From assembly GCA_029098085.1 (NCBI GenBank), contig JAQXNQ010000061.1:1-33967 (forward strand): a stretch of DNA of 33,967 bases. The letters are read 5' to 3'. Below the pieces are notes generated by a model, which had not been told where the DNA came from, searched no databases, and saw only the letters and a list, made by a program, of their open reading frames with translations. The stretch's first letter is position 1; each line of letters starts with the position of its first letter. This stretch comes from Oscillospiraceae bacterium (GTDB taxonomy: Bacteria; Bacillota; Clostridia; Oscillospirales; Ruminococcaceae). The translations under genes and the position numbers were made by a program. Below, piece by piece: positions 24,014 to 32,818 of this stretch.

Positions 24014-25890
24014 TGCCCAGACGCGATCTTGAAAACCTGGCAAAACGCTACAACAGCGCCTCTGCTCAGAAAATGGCCATGCGTGGTCCCGGAGGCCCGG
24101 GAAGAGGCCCGGGTGGACCCGGCGGACCCAGAAGCCGGGGCACGGGCGGCAAGCCCAAGGACACCGGCAAAACCATCAAGCGGCTGTTCTCCTATGTTTC
24201 CGCCTATAAAGCCCGCATGTGCGTGGTCTTTGTCTTTATGGTGCTGCGCACCCTGTCGGCTCTGGCTGGCTCCTACATGCTGCGCCCCATTATCAACAAC
24301 TACATCGCCGCAGGCAGAATGGAGGGCTTTCTGTACGCCCTGCTGACTTTGGGCGCCGTTTATCTGGTAGGCATTGTCACCACCTATGCCCAGAACCGGC
24401 TGATGATTACCGTTTCCCAGAACGCCATTGAAAAAATCCGGAACGATCTGTTCGGCAAGCTGCAAAAACTGCCGGTGCGGTTCTATGACACCGAAAACAA
24501 CGGTGAAATCATGAGCCGGTTCACCAACGACGTGGACAATATCGGCATGATGCTGGACTCCACCCTGCTGAGCCTGGTCTCCGGCTCCATCACGCTGGTC
24601 GGCACTGTGGTCATGATGGTATACACCAACATCTGGCTGGCCCTGCTGACCATGCTGTTCACTCCCCTGTTCATGAAGGCAGGCAGCATGATCGCCTCCC
24701 GCAGCCGCAAATACTACTCCGCACAGCAGGCTGCCCTGGGCGCCGTCAACGGCTACATCGAGGAATCGGTATCCGGTCAGAAGGTGGTCAAGGTCTTCTG
24801 CCACGAGGACATCTGCGAGGAAGAATTCGGCCTGCTGAACAGCGATCTGCGGAACAAGCAGCTCAACGCTCAGTTCTTCGGCGGCATCATGGGTCCGGTG
24901 CTGGGCAACCTGAGCCAGGTCAGCTACGCCCTGACCATCGGCATCGGCGGCATCCTCTGCGCTGTCGGCTCCTTTGACGTGGGCGGCCTGACCGTATTCG
25001 GCAACTACGCCCGCCAGTTCAGCCAGCCCATCAATGAAGTGGCCAACCAAGTCTCCACCATCTTCTCGGCTCTGGCCGGTGCGGAGCGGGTGTTCAACAT
25101 CATGGACAGAGAGCCCGAAGCGCCTGACGCTCCCGACGCGCTGGACATGACCGATATGAAGGGTCATGTGGTGCTGGACGATGTGACCTTCGGCTACAAC
25201 CCCGACAAGGTGATTCTGAAGCACATCTCCCTCTACGCCAAGCCCGGTCAGAAAATCGCTTTTGTGGGCTCCACCGGCGCCGGCAAAACCACCGTCACCA
25301 ATCTGCTGAACCGTTTCTATGACATTCAGGAAGGCAGCATCACCATCGACGGCGTTGACATCCAGCAGATCCGCCGGGAAACCCTCCGGCACAACATCGC
25401 CATGGTGCTGCAGGACACCCACCTCTTCACCGGCACCGTCATGGAGAACATCCGGTACGGACGGCTGGACGCCACCGACGAGGAGGTCATTGAAGCGGCC
25501 AAAACCGCCAGCGCCCACAGCTTCATCATGCGTCTGGCCGACGGCTATGACACCATGCTGGAAGGCGACGGTCAGAACCTGTCCCAGGGGCAGCGGCAGC
25601 TGCTGAACATCGCCCGGGCAGCCCTCAGCAAAGCGCCCATTCTGGTCATGGACGAAGCCACCAGCTCGGTCGACACCCGAACCGAACGCCATATTGAGCA
25701 CGGCATGGATCGGCTGATGCACAACCGCACCACCTTCGTCATTGCCCACCGTCTGTCCACCGTCCGCAATGCCGACGCCATCATGGTGCTGGAGCAGGGC
25801 GAGATCATCGAACGGGGTAATCACGATCAGCTGCTGGCCATGAAGGGCCGCTACTACGAGCTTTACACCGGAAAGAGAGAACTGGACTGA
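24013..25890 (+). CDS. ABC exporter half-transporter, partner subunit
   Basis: GPGGPGRGPGGPGGP N-terminus; GSTGAGKTTVTNLL, LSQGQRQLLNIARA, ILVMDEATSSVD, VIAHRLSTV. Confidence 0.95.
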   Translation: MPRRDLENLAKRYNSASAQKMAMRGPGGPGRGPGGPGGPRSRGTGGKPKDTGKTIKRLFSYVSAYKARMCVVFVFMVLRTLSALAGSYMLRPIINNYIAAGRMEGFLYALLTLGAVYLVGIVTTYAQNRLMITVSQNAIEKIRNDLFGKLQKLPVRFYDTENNGEIMSRFTNDVDNIGMMLDSTLLSLVSGSITLVGTVVMMVYTNIWLALLTMLFTPLFMKAGSMIASRSRKYYSAQQAALGAVNGYIEESVSGQKVVKVFCHEDICEEEFGLLNSDLRNKQLNAQFFGGIMGPVLGNLSQVSYALTIGIGGILCAVGSFDVGGLTVFGNYARQFSQPINEVANQVSTIFSALAGAERVFNIMDREPEAPDAPDALDMTDMKGHVVLDDVTFGYNPDKVILKHISLYAKPGQKIAFVGSTGAGKTTVTNLLNRFYDIQEGSITIDGVDIQQIRRETLRHNIAMVLQDTHLFTGTVMENIRYGRLDATDEEVIEAAKTASAHSFIMRLADGYDTMLEGDGQNLSQGQRQLLNIARAALSKAPILVMDEATSSVDTRTERHIEHGMDRLMHNRTTFVIAHRLSTVRNADAIMVLEQGEIIERGNHDQLLAMKGRYYELYTGKRELD

Positions 25891-25901
25891 GTTTCCGTGT
25901 G

Positions 25902-25935
25902 ACCTCCGGAAGGAAATCTTCCGGAGGTTTCCCTT
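25902..25935 (+). terminator. Hairpin terminator after ABC operon
   Basis: ACCTCCGGAAG-GAAAT-CTTCCGGAGGT perfect 11-bp stem then TTCCCTTT. Confidence 0.65.
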
Positions 25936-25953
25936 TCCCTGCCTCCGGATCAA

Positions 25954-25996
25954 ACAAAAACGGTGCAGCCCCGCTCGGGAAGCTGCACCGTTTTTT
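25954..25996. terminator. Bidirectional terminator between convergent genes
   Basis: CAAAAACGGTGCAGC...GCTGCACCGTTTTTT, 11-bp stem with A-rich 5' and T-rich 3' flanks. Confidence 0.88.
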
Positions 25997-26009
25997 ATAC
26001 CGGGATGAA

Positions 26010-27164
26010 TCAGATTTCGGGGATCTCCACCTCAACCTCATGGCCCAGTCTGGCGGACTCGGCGATGCTGGAGAGGATGGCCTGGTTGTACAGGATCTGG
26101 CTGGTGGGAACGGGAGCGCTGCCGCCGTTCTTCACCGCATCCAGGAAGGTCCGGATCTTGCGGTCGAACAGGTTGGCGTTGTCCTCAATGATGGGGATCT
26201 CGGTCTCCACCTGAGCACCGGCCACCTCGTGGTAAATCTTCATGGGGCCGCCCACCGAGCCGTTCCAGCATTCGGTGGAGGGGATCCGCAGACCGCCCTT
26301 GGTACCCATGATGATGGTGTCACCGGGAGTGTCCAGGTTCATGGCCCATGCGATGCGGAAGTCCAGGATGATGCCGCCTTCCAGACGGACAAAGGCAGCG
26401 GCGAAATCGTCCACGCCGAACTTCTCGGCATACTCGGGATGGGTGGGATAGTAGCTGGGACGGGTGCCGAAGAAATCGGACTTGTAGCCAGTAACGGTCA
26501 GAGGCTTGGGGTAGCCGATGGCGTTGAGCACCATATCCAGAGAGTAGCAGCCGATATCGGCCAGAGCGCCCAGACCGGCAGTCTGCTCTTCAATAAAGGT
26601 GGTGCCGAAGGGGGTGGGGATGCCGCGCCGACGCCCGCCGCCAGTCTGGATGTAGTAGATGTCGCCCAGTTCGCCGGATTCGACGATCTTCTTGATCATC
26701 TTCATGTTGGCGTCAAAACGGGGCTGGAAGCCGATGGACAGCACCTTGCCGCTGGCCTTTTCGGTGCGGCAGAGGTCAACGGCCTCTTCCAGGGTGACGC
26801 ACATGGGCTTCTCCAGCAGCACATGAACGCCCTTCTCCAGAGCGTACTTGGCGCAGGGCACATGCTGACGGTTGTAGGTGCAGACGCTCACCGCGTCCAG
26901 CTCCTCGTTGTCCAGCATCTCCTTGTGGCTGGGGTAGCAGCGGACATTCTCCAGTCCGAAGCGCTTGAAGAAGGCTTCTGCCTTGCCGGGGATCAGATCG
27001 GCGCCGGCCACGATTTCCACATCGGGCATCCGCAGATAGCTGTCCATATGGGCTTCCGCGATCCAGCCGGTTCCGATGATGCCGATTTTCAGCTTTTTGC
27101 TGGTGTCAATGGCTGCTTCGCCTTCCTGGTCGGTTTTGAATTTGTCCAGAATGTTTTCTGCCAT
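26010..27164 (-). CDS. Gfo/Idh/MocA family oxidoreductase
   Basis: KIGIIGTGWIAEAHMDSYLRMPDVEIVAGADL Rossmann motif; GVHVLLEKPMCVTLEEA. Confidence 0.95.
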   Translation of the reverse strand: MAENILDKFKTDQEGEAAIDTSKKLKIGIIGTGWIAEAHMDSYLRMPDVEIVAGADLIPGKAEAFFKRFGLENVRCYPSHKEMLDNEELDAVSVCTYNRQHVPCAKYALEKGVHVLLEKPMCVTLEEAVDLCRTEKASGKVLSIGFQPRFDANMKMIKKIVESGELGDIYYIQTGGGRRRGIPTPFGTTFIEEQTAGLGALADIGCYSLDMVLNAIGYPKPLTVTGYKSDFFGTRPSYYPTHPEYAEKFGVDDFAAAFVRLEGGIILDFRIAWAMNLDTPGDTIIMGTKGGLRIPSTECWNGSVGGPMKIYHEVAGAQVETEIPIIEDNANLFDRKIRTFLDAVKNGGSAPVPTSQILYNQAILSSIAESARLGHEVEVEIPEI

Positions 27165-27186
27165 GATTCTCTCTCCTTATGATTTA

Positions 27187-28014
27187 TTAAAGGCCCAGCG
27201 ACTTCAGGTAATCGCGGCTCATTTCAGCGCACTCCATGGAGCTCTTGCCCATGGAAGGACGGTCCTGCTCCACGACAACCCACTCCGCGCCGGCTTCCTC
27301 CGCCGCTTTCAGGATTGCAGGGAAATCCTGCATGCCGTAGCCCACGGGACGGAACTCAAAGACGTTCTCCCCGCCGGCCTTCTGATCGCTGCCGATCAGC
27401 TCGTAAAAAGGAGCGTCGCCGGCGTTCTCCCGGCTGCTCAGATAGAAGTCCTTCAGATGCACCACCGGCGCCCGTCCGGCATATTTGCGGACAAAGGCAG
27501 CGGGCTCTTCTCCGCCAACATTGACCCAGCAGGTGTCCAGCTCGGTCTGCAGCAGCTCCGCGGGAATGGTGCGGTACATATAGTCCAGGCAGTATTCCTC
27601 GCCGATTTTCACAAACTCAAAGTCATGATTGTGGTACAGCATGGTCATGCCGTGCTTTTTGGCAACGCCGCAAAGCATCTCAATCTCCTTCATGGTGCGG
27701 TCAAAGCCGTCGGTACCGGCTCTCCGCTCCTCGGGCAGATAGGGAACCGCCACAAAGCGGCAGCCGATCTCGGCATAGCCGGCCAGCACACCGTCCGGAT
27801 CCGCCAGCATCTCATCCAGCGGCACATGGGCGGAAATGGGGGTCAGCCCCACCTTCTTCATCATGTCCCGGACTTCAGCGTAAGAATGGCCGTACAGACC
27901 GGCCAGCTCGGCGCCGTCGTAGCCCATCTCTTTGATTTTCCGCAGCGTCCCTTCCAGGTCCTGCTCCGCAAAGTCGCGAACCGAATAGACCTGCAGCGCA
28001 ACCTTAAAATTCAT
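27187..28014 (-). CDS. Sugar phosphate isomerase/epimerase (xylose isomerase-like TIM barrel)
   Basis: MNFKVALQVYSVRDFAEQDLEGTLRKIKEMGYDGAELAGLYG...LYHNHDFEF...VHLKDF...EWVVVEQD. Confidence 0.92.
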   Translation of the reverse strand: MNFKVALQVYSVRDFAEQDLEGTLRKIKEMGYDGAELAGLYGHSYAEVRDMMKKVGLTPISAHVPLDEMLADPDGVLAGYAEIGCRFVAVPYLPEERRAGTDGFDRTMKEIEMLCGVAKKHGMTMLYHNHDFEFVKIGEEYCLDYMYRTIPAELLQTELDTCWVNVGGEEPAAFVRKYAGRAPVVHLKDFYLSSRENAGDAPFYELIGSDQKAGGENVFEFRPVGYGMQDFPAILKAAEEAGAEWVVVEQDRPSMGKSSMECAEMSRDYLKSLGL

Positions 28015-28032
28015 GACATACGCTCCCTTCAA

Positions 28033-28046
28033 TGTAATCGTTTACT
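28033..28046. promoter_or_regulatory. Candidate LacI-family operator
   Basis: TGTAATCGTTTACT (core GTAATCGTTTAC / GTAAACGATTAC) just downstream of the -10. Confidence 0.6.
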
Positions 28047-28049
28047 CTC

Positions 28050-28078
28050 ATTATAGCGGCAAGTTTTTTTGCTGTCAA
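28050..28078 (-). promoter_or_regulatory. Consensus sigma-A promoter of the isomerase/oxidoreductase operon
   Basis: Minus strand TTGACA - 17 nt - TATAAT, exact in both hexamers. Confidence 0.88.
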
Positions 28079-28304
28079 GCCTTATTTCAGCCAGACATCA
28101 GAACCTTTTCTTGTGGAAAAACACAACGAACACGGTCCTTCCAACCCGCTCTGAACAATCAGACGCTTTTTCCTCTTCAGACCGGCTGTCCGGCGTTAAT
28201 TTTTGCAGCTTTGGCCTTAGATTTTGTCAGGCCCCTTGCATTCTCCTCCATTTTCCGATAAGATAAAGATGGTACATGTCATTCCTGCCCGAAAGGAGTT
28301 CCCT

Positions 28305-28505
28305 ATGGCTGAGAAAAAAGAAAAGCGCTTCATGGTTGTGTCCAATGAAACGCCCAAAGGAAATGTTTTTGCCAACTGTCTGGTGCTGGTGGACCGGGAA
28401 ACCGGCGTCAATTATCTGCTGGCCAGCAACGGATCCGGCACCGGCCTGACCCCCTTGCTGGATCGGGACGGCAAACCCATCGTCACTTCCGTATACGATG
28501 AGTAA
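28305..28505 (+). CDS. DUF6440-like small protein (66 aa)
   Basis: MAEKKEKRFMVVSNETPKGNVFANCLVLVDRETGVNYLLASNGSGTGLTPLLDRDGKPIVTSVYDE; GAAAGGAG RBS. ORF-track start 28224 is too early. Confidence 0.75.
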   Translation: MAEKKEKRFMVVSNETPKGNVFANCLVLVDRETGVNYLLASNGSGTGLTPLLDRDGKPIVTSVYDE

Positions 28506-28527
28506 TTTTATTTGCCGATAATACAGA

Positions 28528-29202
28528 TTAGTAGCCCAGCTCCTCATCCACCAACACAACGGTGATCCGGCCGGGAACACTCTGATTTTTCATGATCACA
28601 AAGTCGTTGCAAATGCTGTTTTTGCCGCAGCCGCTGGTCAGGGTGGGATTGCCGCTGAGGAAGGCTGCGCACTCACCCTTTTCCCGACAGTAGGTGGGAC
28701 AGCCCAGCCGCACTGTATTGGCGGGACAGGCGATCTTCTTGACCCGCACCTCCGCCTCCTTCAGATCCGAAACGATCTTGTTGACGCCCACGACCAGAAT
28801 TACCCGACGGGGGCCGTACAGCAGCGCCGCCACCCGGTTGCCGTTGCCGTCCACATTGAACAGCTCGCCGTTTTCGGTCAGGGCATTGACCGAGGACAGG
28901 TACACATCGCTGAGCAGCGCCTGCCGCATCCGTTCGGTGCGCTCCTCCCGGGTCAGGCCGGGCTGATCCCGATCCAGATAGCGCAGCCGCGGCTCCTGCC
29001 GCAGCCAGTCCACAACACCGCATTCCGCCAGCGTCATGGAGCCGCCATGGGCAACCGATGCTCCATCCGGGATGGCCTGCTGCAGCCAGGGCAGAACCTG
29101 CTGCCGGCTTTCCAGATAAACAGCGGACATTCCGTTTTGCTGAAGATGATCCATGGTCTTGCGGATCCGCAGATCCAAAACCGCTTTTTTGTTGGCATCC
29201 AT
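28528..29202 (-). CDS. LUD-domain (lactate utilization/YkgG-like) protein
   Basis: GASVAHGGSMTLAECGVVDWLR...LSSVNALTENGELFNVDGNGNRVAALLYGPRRVILVVGVNKIV; C-terminal Cys residues. Confidence 0.88.
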   Translation of the reverse strand: MDANKKAVLDLRIRKTMDHLQQNGMSAVYLESRQQVLPWLQQAIPDGASVAHGGSMTLAECGVVDWLRQEPRLRYLDRDQPGLTREERTERMRQALLSDVYLSSVNALTENGELFNVDGNGNRVAALLYGPRRVILVVGVNKIVSDLKEAEVRVKKIACPANTVRLGCPTYCREKGECAAFLSGNPTLTSGCGKNSICNDFVIMKNQSVPGRITVVLVDEELGY

Positions 29203-29256
29203 GCTGATTCCTCCTGTACAGTTCGTAATTTTTCTGAAAAGTATACGGCTTTCGCT

Positions 29257-29898
29257 CTATTTTACTGACTTACTGCTTAACAGTTCAAACTGCTGCCGGG
29301 TCATCTCATACACCCGACAGTTGTACAGCCCGTTTTCGGTGGAAACAGGCACCGAATCTCCCGGCCGCCGAACCATGCCGCATTTCTCCATGACCCGTCC
29401 GGAGGAGGGGTTCTCAATGGCATGCATGGCGATGAGCTGCCGACAGCCCACCTCGCTGAAGAAAAAGTCCATCACCCGATGGAGCGCCTCCGGGCAGATG
29501 CCCCGCCCCCACCAGGGATAACCGATGCAGTATCCGACCTCCAGGCACTGATGACCGGCCGCTTTGGTCGCGCCCACCGAGCCGATCAGCTGACCGCTGT
29601 CCTTCAGCACAATGCCCCACTCATAAAAATCCTTGCGGCTGTACTGTCGCTGCCAGTACTCCAGCACCGACCGGGTCTCGTCCACCGTCTGATGGGCCCG
29701 CCACAGCAGGTAGCGGGTCACCCGGGGATCGCCGGCCCAGTTCCGGAACATAGTCTCCGCGTCCTCCACCCGAAAGGGGCGGAGAAGCAGCCGGGACGTT
29801 TCCATCGGAACGGTGCCCCGGTGGGTCAGCAGCAGCTTATGCCGGCGCTGCCCCTTCCCCGCAGGAGAATGGGCGCCGAATAGGGTCATGATCGTCAC
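29257..29898 (-). CDS. GNAT acetyltransferase, RimJ/RimL-like
   Basis: METSRLLLRPFRVEDAETMFRNWAGDPRVTRYL...LEVGYCIGYPWWGRGICPEAL; start uncertain. Confidence 0.87.
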   Translation of the reverse strand: MTIMTLFGAHSPAGKGQRRHKLLLTHRGTVPMETSRLLLRPFRVEDAETMFRNWAGDPRVTRYLLWRAHQTVDETRSVLEYWQRQYSRKDFYEWGIVLKDSGQLIGSVGATKAAGHQCLEVGYCIGYPWWGRGICPEALHRVMDFFFSEVGCRQLIAMHAIENPSSGRVMEKCGMVRRPGDSVPVSTENGLYNCRVYEMTRQQFELLSSKSVK

Positions 29899-29998
29899 GA
29901 CCTTTCCAAAAGAATCCGGACAGGAGCTTCCCGTCCTTTTCCCTATATTATATCAGCAAACATCCTCAAAGAAAAGACTTTTAAAGGAGATTTTATCC

Positions 29999-30817
29999 AT
30001 GCATCCTCTTCTTGACTGCCACAATCACTCGCTGCACAGCTTCGACGGCCAGGAACCCGTTGACCTCATCTGCCGCCGGGCGGCAGAGCTGGAGCTGCAG
30101 GTCTTTGCCGTCACCGACCACTGCGACCTCTATCCCGCCCGCTATCCGGTGGAGCAGGTCAAGGCGGCCATCTGTGCTTCGGTGGACGAGGTCAGCCGCT
30201 GGCGGCAGGAGCATGCCGGTTCCACCCGTATTCTGACCGGCTTTGAGCTGGGAGAAGCCATCGACTATCCGGCCCTTGCCGAGGAAATACTGGCCATGCG
30301 GCAGGTGGATGTGGTCATCGGATCCATTCACCGGGCCGGTGACGTGGAGGACTTCTACTATCTGGATTGCCGAAATACCCCTGTCAGCCGGATTCTGGAG
30401 CTGCTGGACGATTACTTCGACCGGCTGATCCGGCTGGTGGAATGGGGAATGACCGATGTGCTGGCCCATATCACCTACCCGCTGCGCTACATCGTGGGCG
30501 ATGCGGGCATTCCGGTGGAGCTGGACCGCTATAAAGACAAAATCGACCGTCTTCTCCGGCTGACCATCGACAGCGGCATGGCGCTGGAGGTCAATTCCAG
30601 CGGTCTCCGCCAGAAGATCAGTGTTCCCCTGCCCGATCCGGGCATCGTCAGCCGCTACCGCCAGCTGGGCGGCCGCCGGATCACCCTGGGCTCCGACGCC
30701 CACAAGGCCGGCGACATCGCCTCGGGCATTCCGCAGTGCCAGCAGCTGCTGCGGGAGTTGGGCTTTGAAGAGCTGACCTGGTTCCGGCAGCGCCAGCCCC
30801 AAACCATTCGCCTGTAA
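29999..30817 (+). CDS. PHP-domain phosphatase (histidinol-phosphatase HisJ-like)
   Basis: MHPLLDCHNHSLHSFDGQEPV...FAVTDHCDLY...VVIGSIHR...TLGSDAHKAGDI; AAAGGAG RBS. ORF-track start 29813 is too early. Confidence 0.9.
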   Translation: MHPLLDCHNHSLHSFDGQEPVDLICRRAAELELQVFAVTDHCDLYPARYPVEQVKAAICASVDEVSRWRQEHAGSTRILTGFELGEAIDYPALAEEILAMRQVDVVIGSIHRAGDVEDFYYLDCRNTPVSRILELLDDYFDRLIRLVEWGMTDVLAHITYPLRYIVGDAGIPVELDRYKDKIDRLLRLTIDSGMALEVNSSGLRQKISVPLPDPGIVSRYRQLGGRRITLGSDAHKAGDIASGIPQCQQLLRELGFEELTWFRQRQPQTIRL

Positions 30818-30834
30818 TCCGGGAGGGATTTGCC

Positions 30835-32520
30835 TTGACCCTTGAGATCACCCGCCTTCTGGAAATCAGTCCGGACAGCAGCCTGCCGGAAATCCGCAAG
30901 GCCTACCACAAACGCCGCAGGGAAATCGATCCCGACATGACCTGGCAGCTGGAAAAGCTGGACACCGCCTATGAGCAGGCGCTGATCTGGTTCCGGCAGC
31001 ATCCCCACGATGATCCCACGTCAGCCCGCTCTCCCCACAGTGAGCATCTGAACCCGGAGCGGCCCGCGCAGCAGCGGATGCCGGTCAACGCAAACTGCTC
31101 CGAGCTGCAGCGGCAGGCCATGGAGCTTCTGGGCGCGGCGCCCGGCTGCGACCTGAAGGCGGCTGCCGGTATAGCCCGGCGGAAGGGTGTGCCGGAGGAT
31201 GACATTCTCCGGGCCTGCGAGCTGATTTCCACCATGCCCGGCAGCAGTGGTGCCCTCCATCTGCCGGTTCAGGCCCTCTGGAAGGTGTTGGCCGCCCTGC
31301 CCGCCCTGATTGCTTTCGGCCTGTACAATCTGCTCTTCGGCAGCGGCGTCGACTTTTTCCCCGGTCACTCCTACCCGGAGATGGCCCGCTGGTTCTCCGG
31401 CACCCTGCTGGCCTCCTCGGTGACGGCGGCGGCGTACACCATCGCCGTTCCCCTGCTGCTTCTGCTGATCGTCCGCAGGCTTCGCCGGGGCAGACGCGCC
31501 TGCAAGCACTACCGCATCACGCCCGCCTCCCGAAGCGTCCTGGCCTCTCTCTCCGCCCGGGTCGATCTGCTGATTTTCCTCTTCAGTCTGTTTATCAGCT
31601 TTGCCTCCCACCCTTTCTACCGGAATACGGTCCGGTACGCCATGGATTATGAGAATATGGCAAACGAGCGCTATGTCTCTGCGCAGGCGATTGAACCGGA
31701 CCTGGATTACCGCTCCTCCCACGGCGATTTCGGCATGCTGTACCGTCTGGACAACGGCCAGACGGTGCAGGTTCGCGACAACCTCTATATGCGGGAGGAG
31801 GTCACCGGCTACGACCAGGGCTGGGTTCATGAGGTTTCCCTTTCCTATCTGCCCCACACCGGACTGGCCCATGACGCCGAGGTATTTTCCTACGAGCTGT
31901 ATACCGCCTATCTCAGCAGCGATGGGGAGTGCCTGGAAACCTCCTACACCCTGAACTGCACCGTCCGCCTGCAGAGCGACGGAGAGCTGGCCATCTACCG
32001 GGGGAGTTTTTACGACAGCAGCGAGCTGGAAAGCGCAGAGCTGCTGAACCGGTTTGATCTTGCCCGGCTGCTGGGTCTGCAGGCCCTTTCGCTGGAGCAG
32101 GATCCCTTCCTGCTGTTCGACTCGGCAAGCGGCAGGATCCAGCTGTTGACCAGCGTCACCGATCCCGAAACCGGCGCAGCACACACCGCTCTGGCGGCCA
32201 TCGATGCTGAAACCGGCCAGATCGTGCAGAGCGCCCTGCTGGAAAACTGGACCCCCGAACGGCTCTTCCTGCTGGACAACGGCGATCTCTGCGCACTGCT
32301 TTTCCACTCGCTCTATGGCAGCAGCTATTACAGCAGCGGTGCCCGGGCGGCGGCTGTGCTGCTGGACGGCGAGACCCTTTCGCCGCTGTCCATGACCGAG
32401 GATCCGCCCAGATTCGCCTCTTTCTACGACTGCACCGTGGGCTCCGTTTCGGAAAACGGAATGGAAGTCACCCTGAGCCAGTTTGAAAAGGAGGAAACGT
32501 TCCTGATCCCCATTCCATAA
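30835..32520 (+). CDS. J-domain-like multi-TM protein with large C-terminal domain, function unknown
   Basis: TTG start; ISPDSSLPEIRKAYHKRRREIDPDMTWQLEKLDTAYEQAL resembles a J-domain with DPD for HPD; three hydrophobic segments; ~310-aa C-terminal region. Confidence 0.65.
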   Translation: MTLEITRLLEISPDSSLPEIRKAYHKRRREIDPDMTWQLEKLDTAYEQALIWFRQHPHDDPTSARSPHSEHLNPERPAQQRMPVNANCSELQRQAMELLGAAPGCDLKAAAGIARRKGVPEDDILRACELISTMPGSSGALHLPVQALWKVLAALPALIAFGLYNLLFGSGVDFFPGHSYPEMARWFSGTLLASSVTAAAYTIAVPLLLLLIVRRLRRGRRACKHYRITPASRSVLASLSARVDLLIFLFSLFISFASHPFYRNTVRYAMDYENMANERYVSAQAIEPDLDYRSSHGDFGMLYRLDNGQTVQVRDNLYMREEVTGYDQGWVHEVSLSYLPHTGLAHDAEVFSYELYTAYLSSDGECLETSYTLNCTVRLQSDGELAIYRGSFYDSSELESAELLNRFDLARLLGLQALSLEQDPFLLFDSASGRIQLLTSVTDPETGAAHTALAAIDAETGQIVQSALLENWTPERLFLLDNGDLCALLFHSLYGSSYYSSGARAAAVLLDGETLSPLSMTEDPPRFASFYDCTVGSVSENGMEVTLSQFEKEETFLIPIP

Positions 32521-32526
32521 AAGGCC

Positions 32527-32560
32527 GCGGCGCTTCCGGCATCCGGGAGCGCCGCTTTTT
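32527..32560 (+). terminator. Rho-independent terminator
   Basis: GCGGCGCTtCCGG-CAT-CCGGgAGCGCCGC followed by TTTTT. Confidence 0.87.
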
Positions 32561-32672
32561 CGGCCTGTCCGCTGTGCCATCTCATTTTGGACATACTCTT
32601 TTCTCCTCTTCTTCAGAATTTATTCATTATTCCGATTTTCATAATACTTTCCCCACAAGGCGTCAAAAGGCC

Positions 32673-32700
32673 TTGCATTTTCCAAAAACTCCAATATAAT
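32673..32700 (+). promoter_or_regulatory. Putative promoter of antiporter gene
   Basis: TTGCAT - 16 nt - TATAAT. Confidence 0.5.
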
Positions 32701-32818
32701 GTATCATGGCGGAATGAGGCGATACAGATAAAAGCCCGTTTTCGGCAGATTTTCCCGGGAAACAGATTTTTCCGTTATTCTGCCAGCCAGTATCTTCAGG
32801 GAAAGGGACGTATTGTAC

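Noticed and set aside
24088-24145. Repetitive GGCCCGGGAGGCCCGGG-like tract
   Set aside because: Encodes the Gly/Pro-rich N-terminal tail of ABC subunit 2, a common feature of this exporter family, not a separate DNA repeat element.
23977-25953. 658-aa minus-strand and 22217-23287 minus-strand ORFs
   Set aside because: Antisense to the ABC exporter genes; no credible domains.
25899-28056. Plus-strand ORFs 25899-27182 and 27076-28056
   Set aside because: Antisense to the Gfo/Idh and isomerase genes, which have clear motifs and a consensus promoter on the minus strand.
32656-32675. CAAGG-N10-CCTTG inverted repeat upstream of the antiporter
   Set aside because: Only 5-bp arms; too short to distinguish from chance without comparative data.
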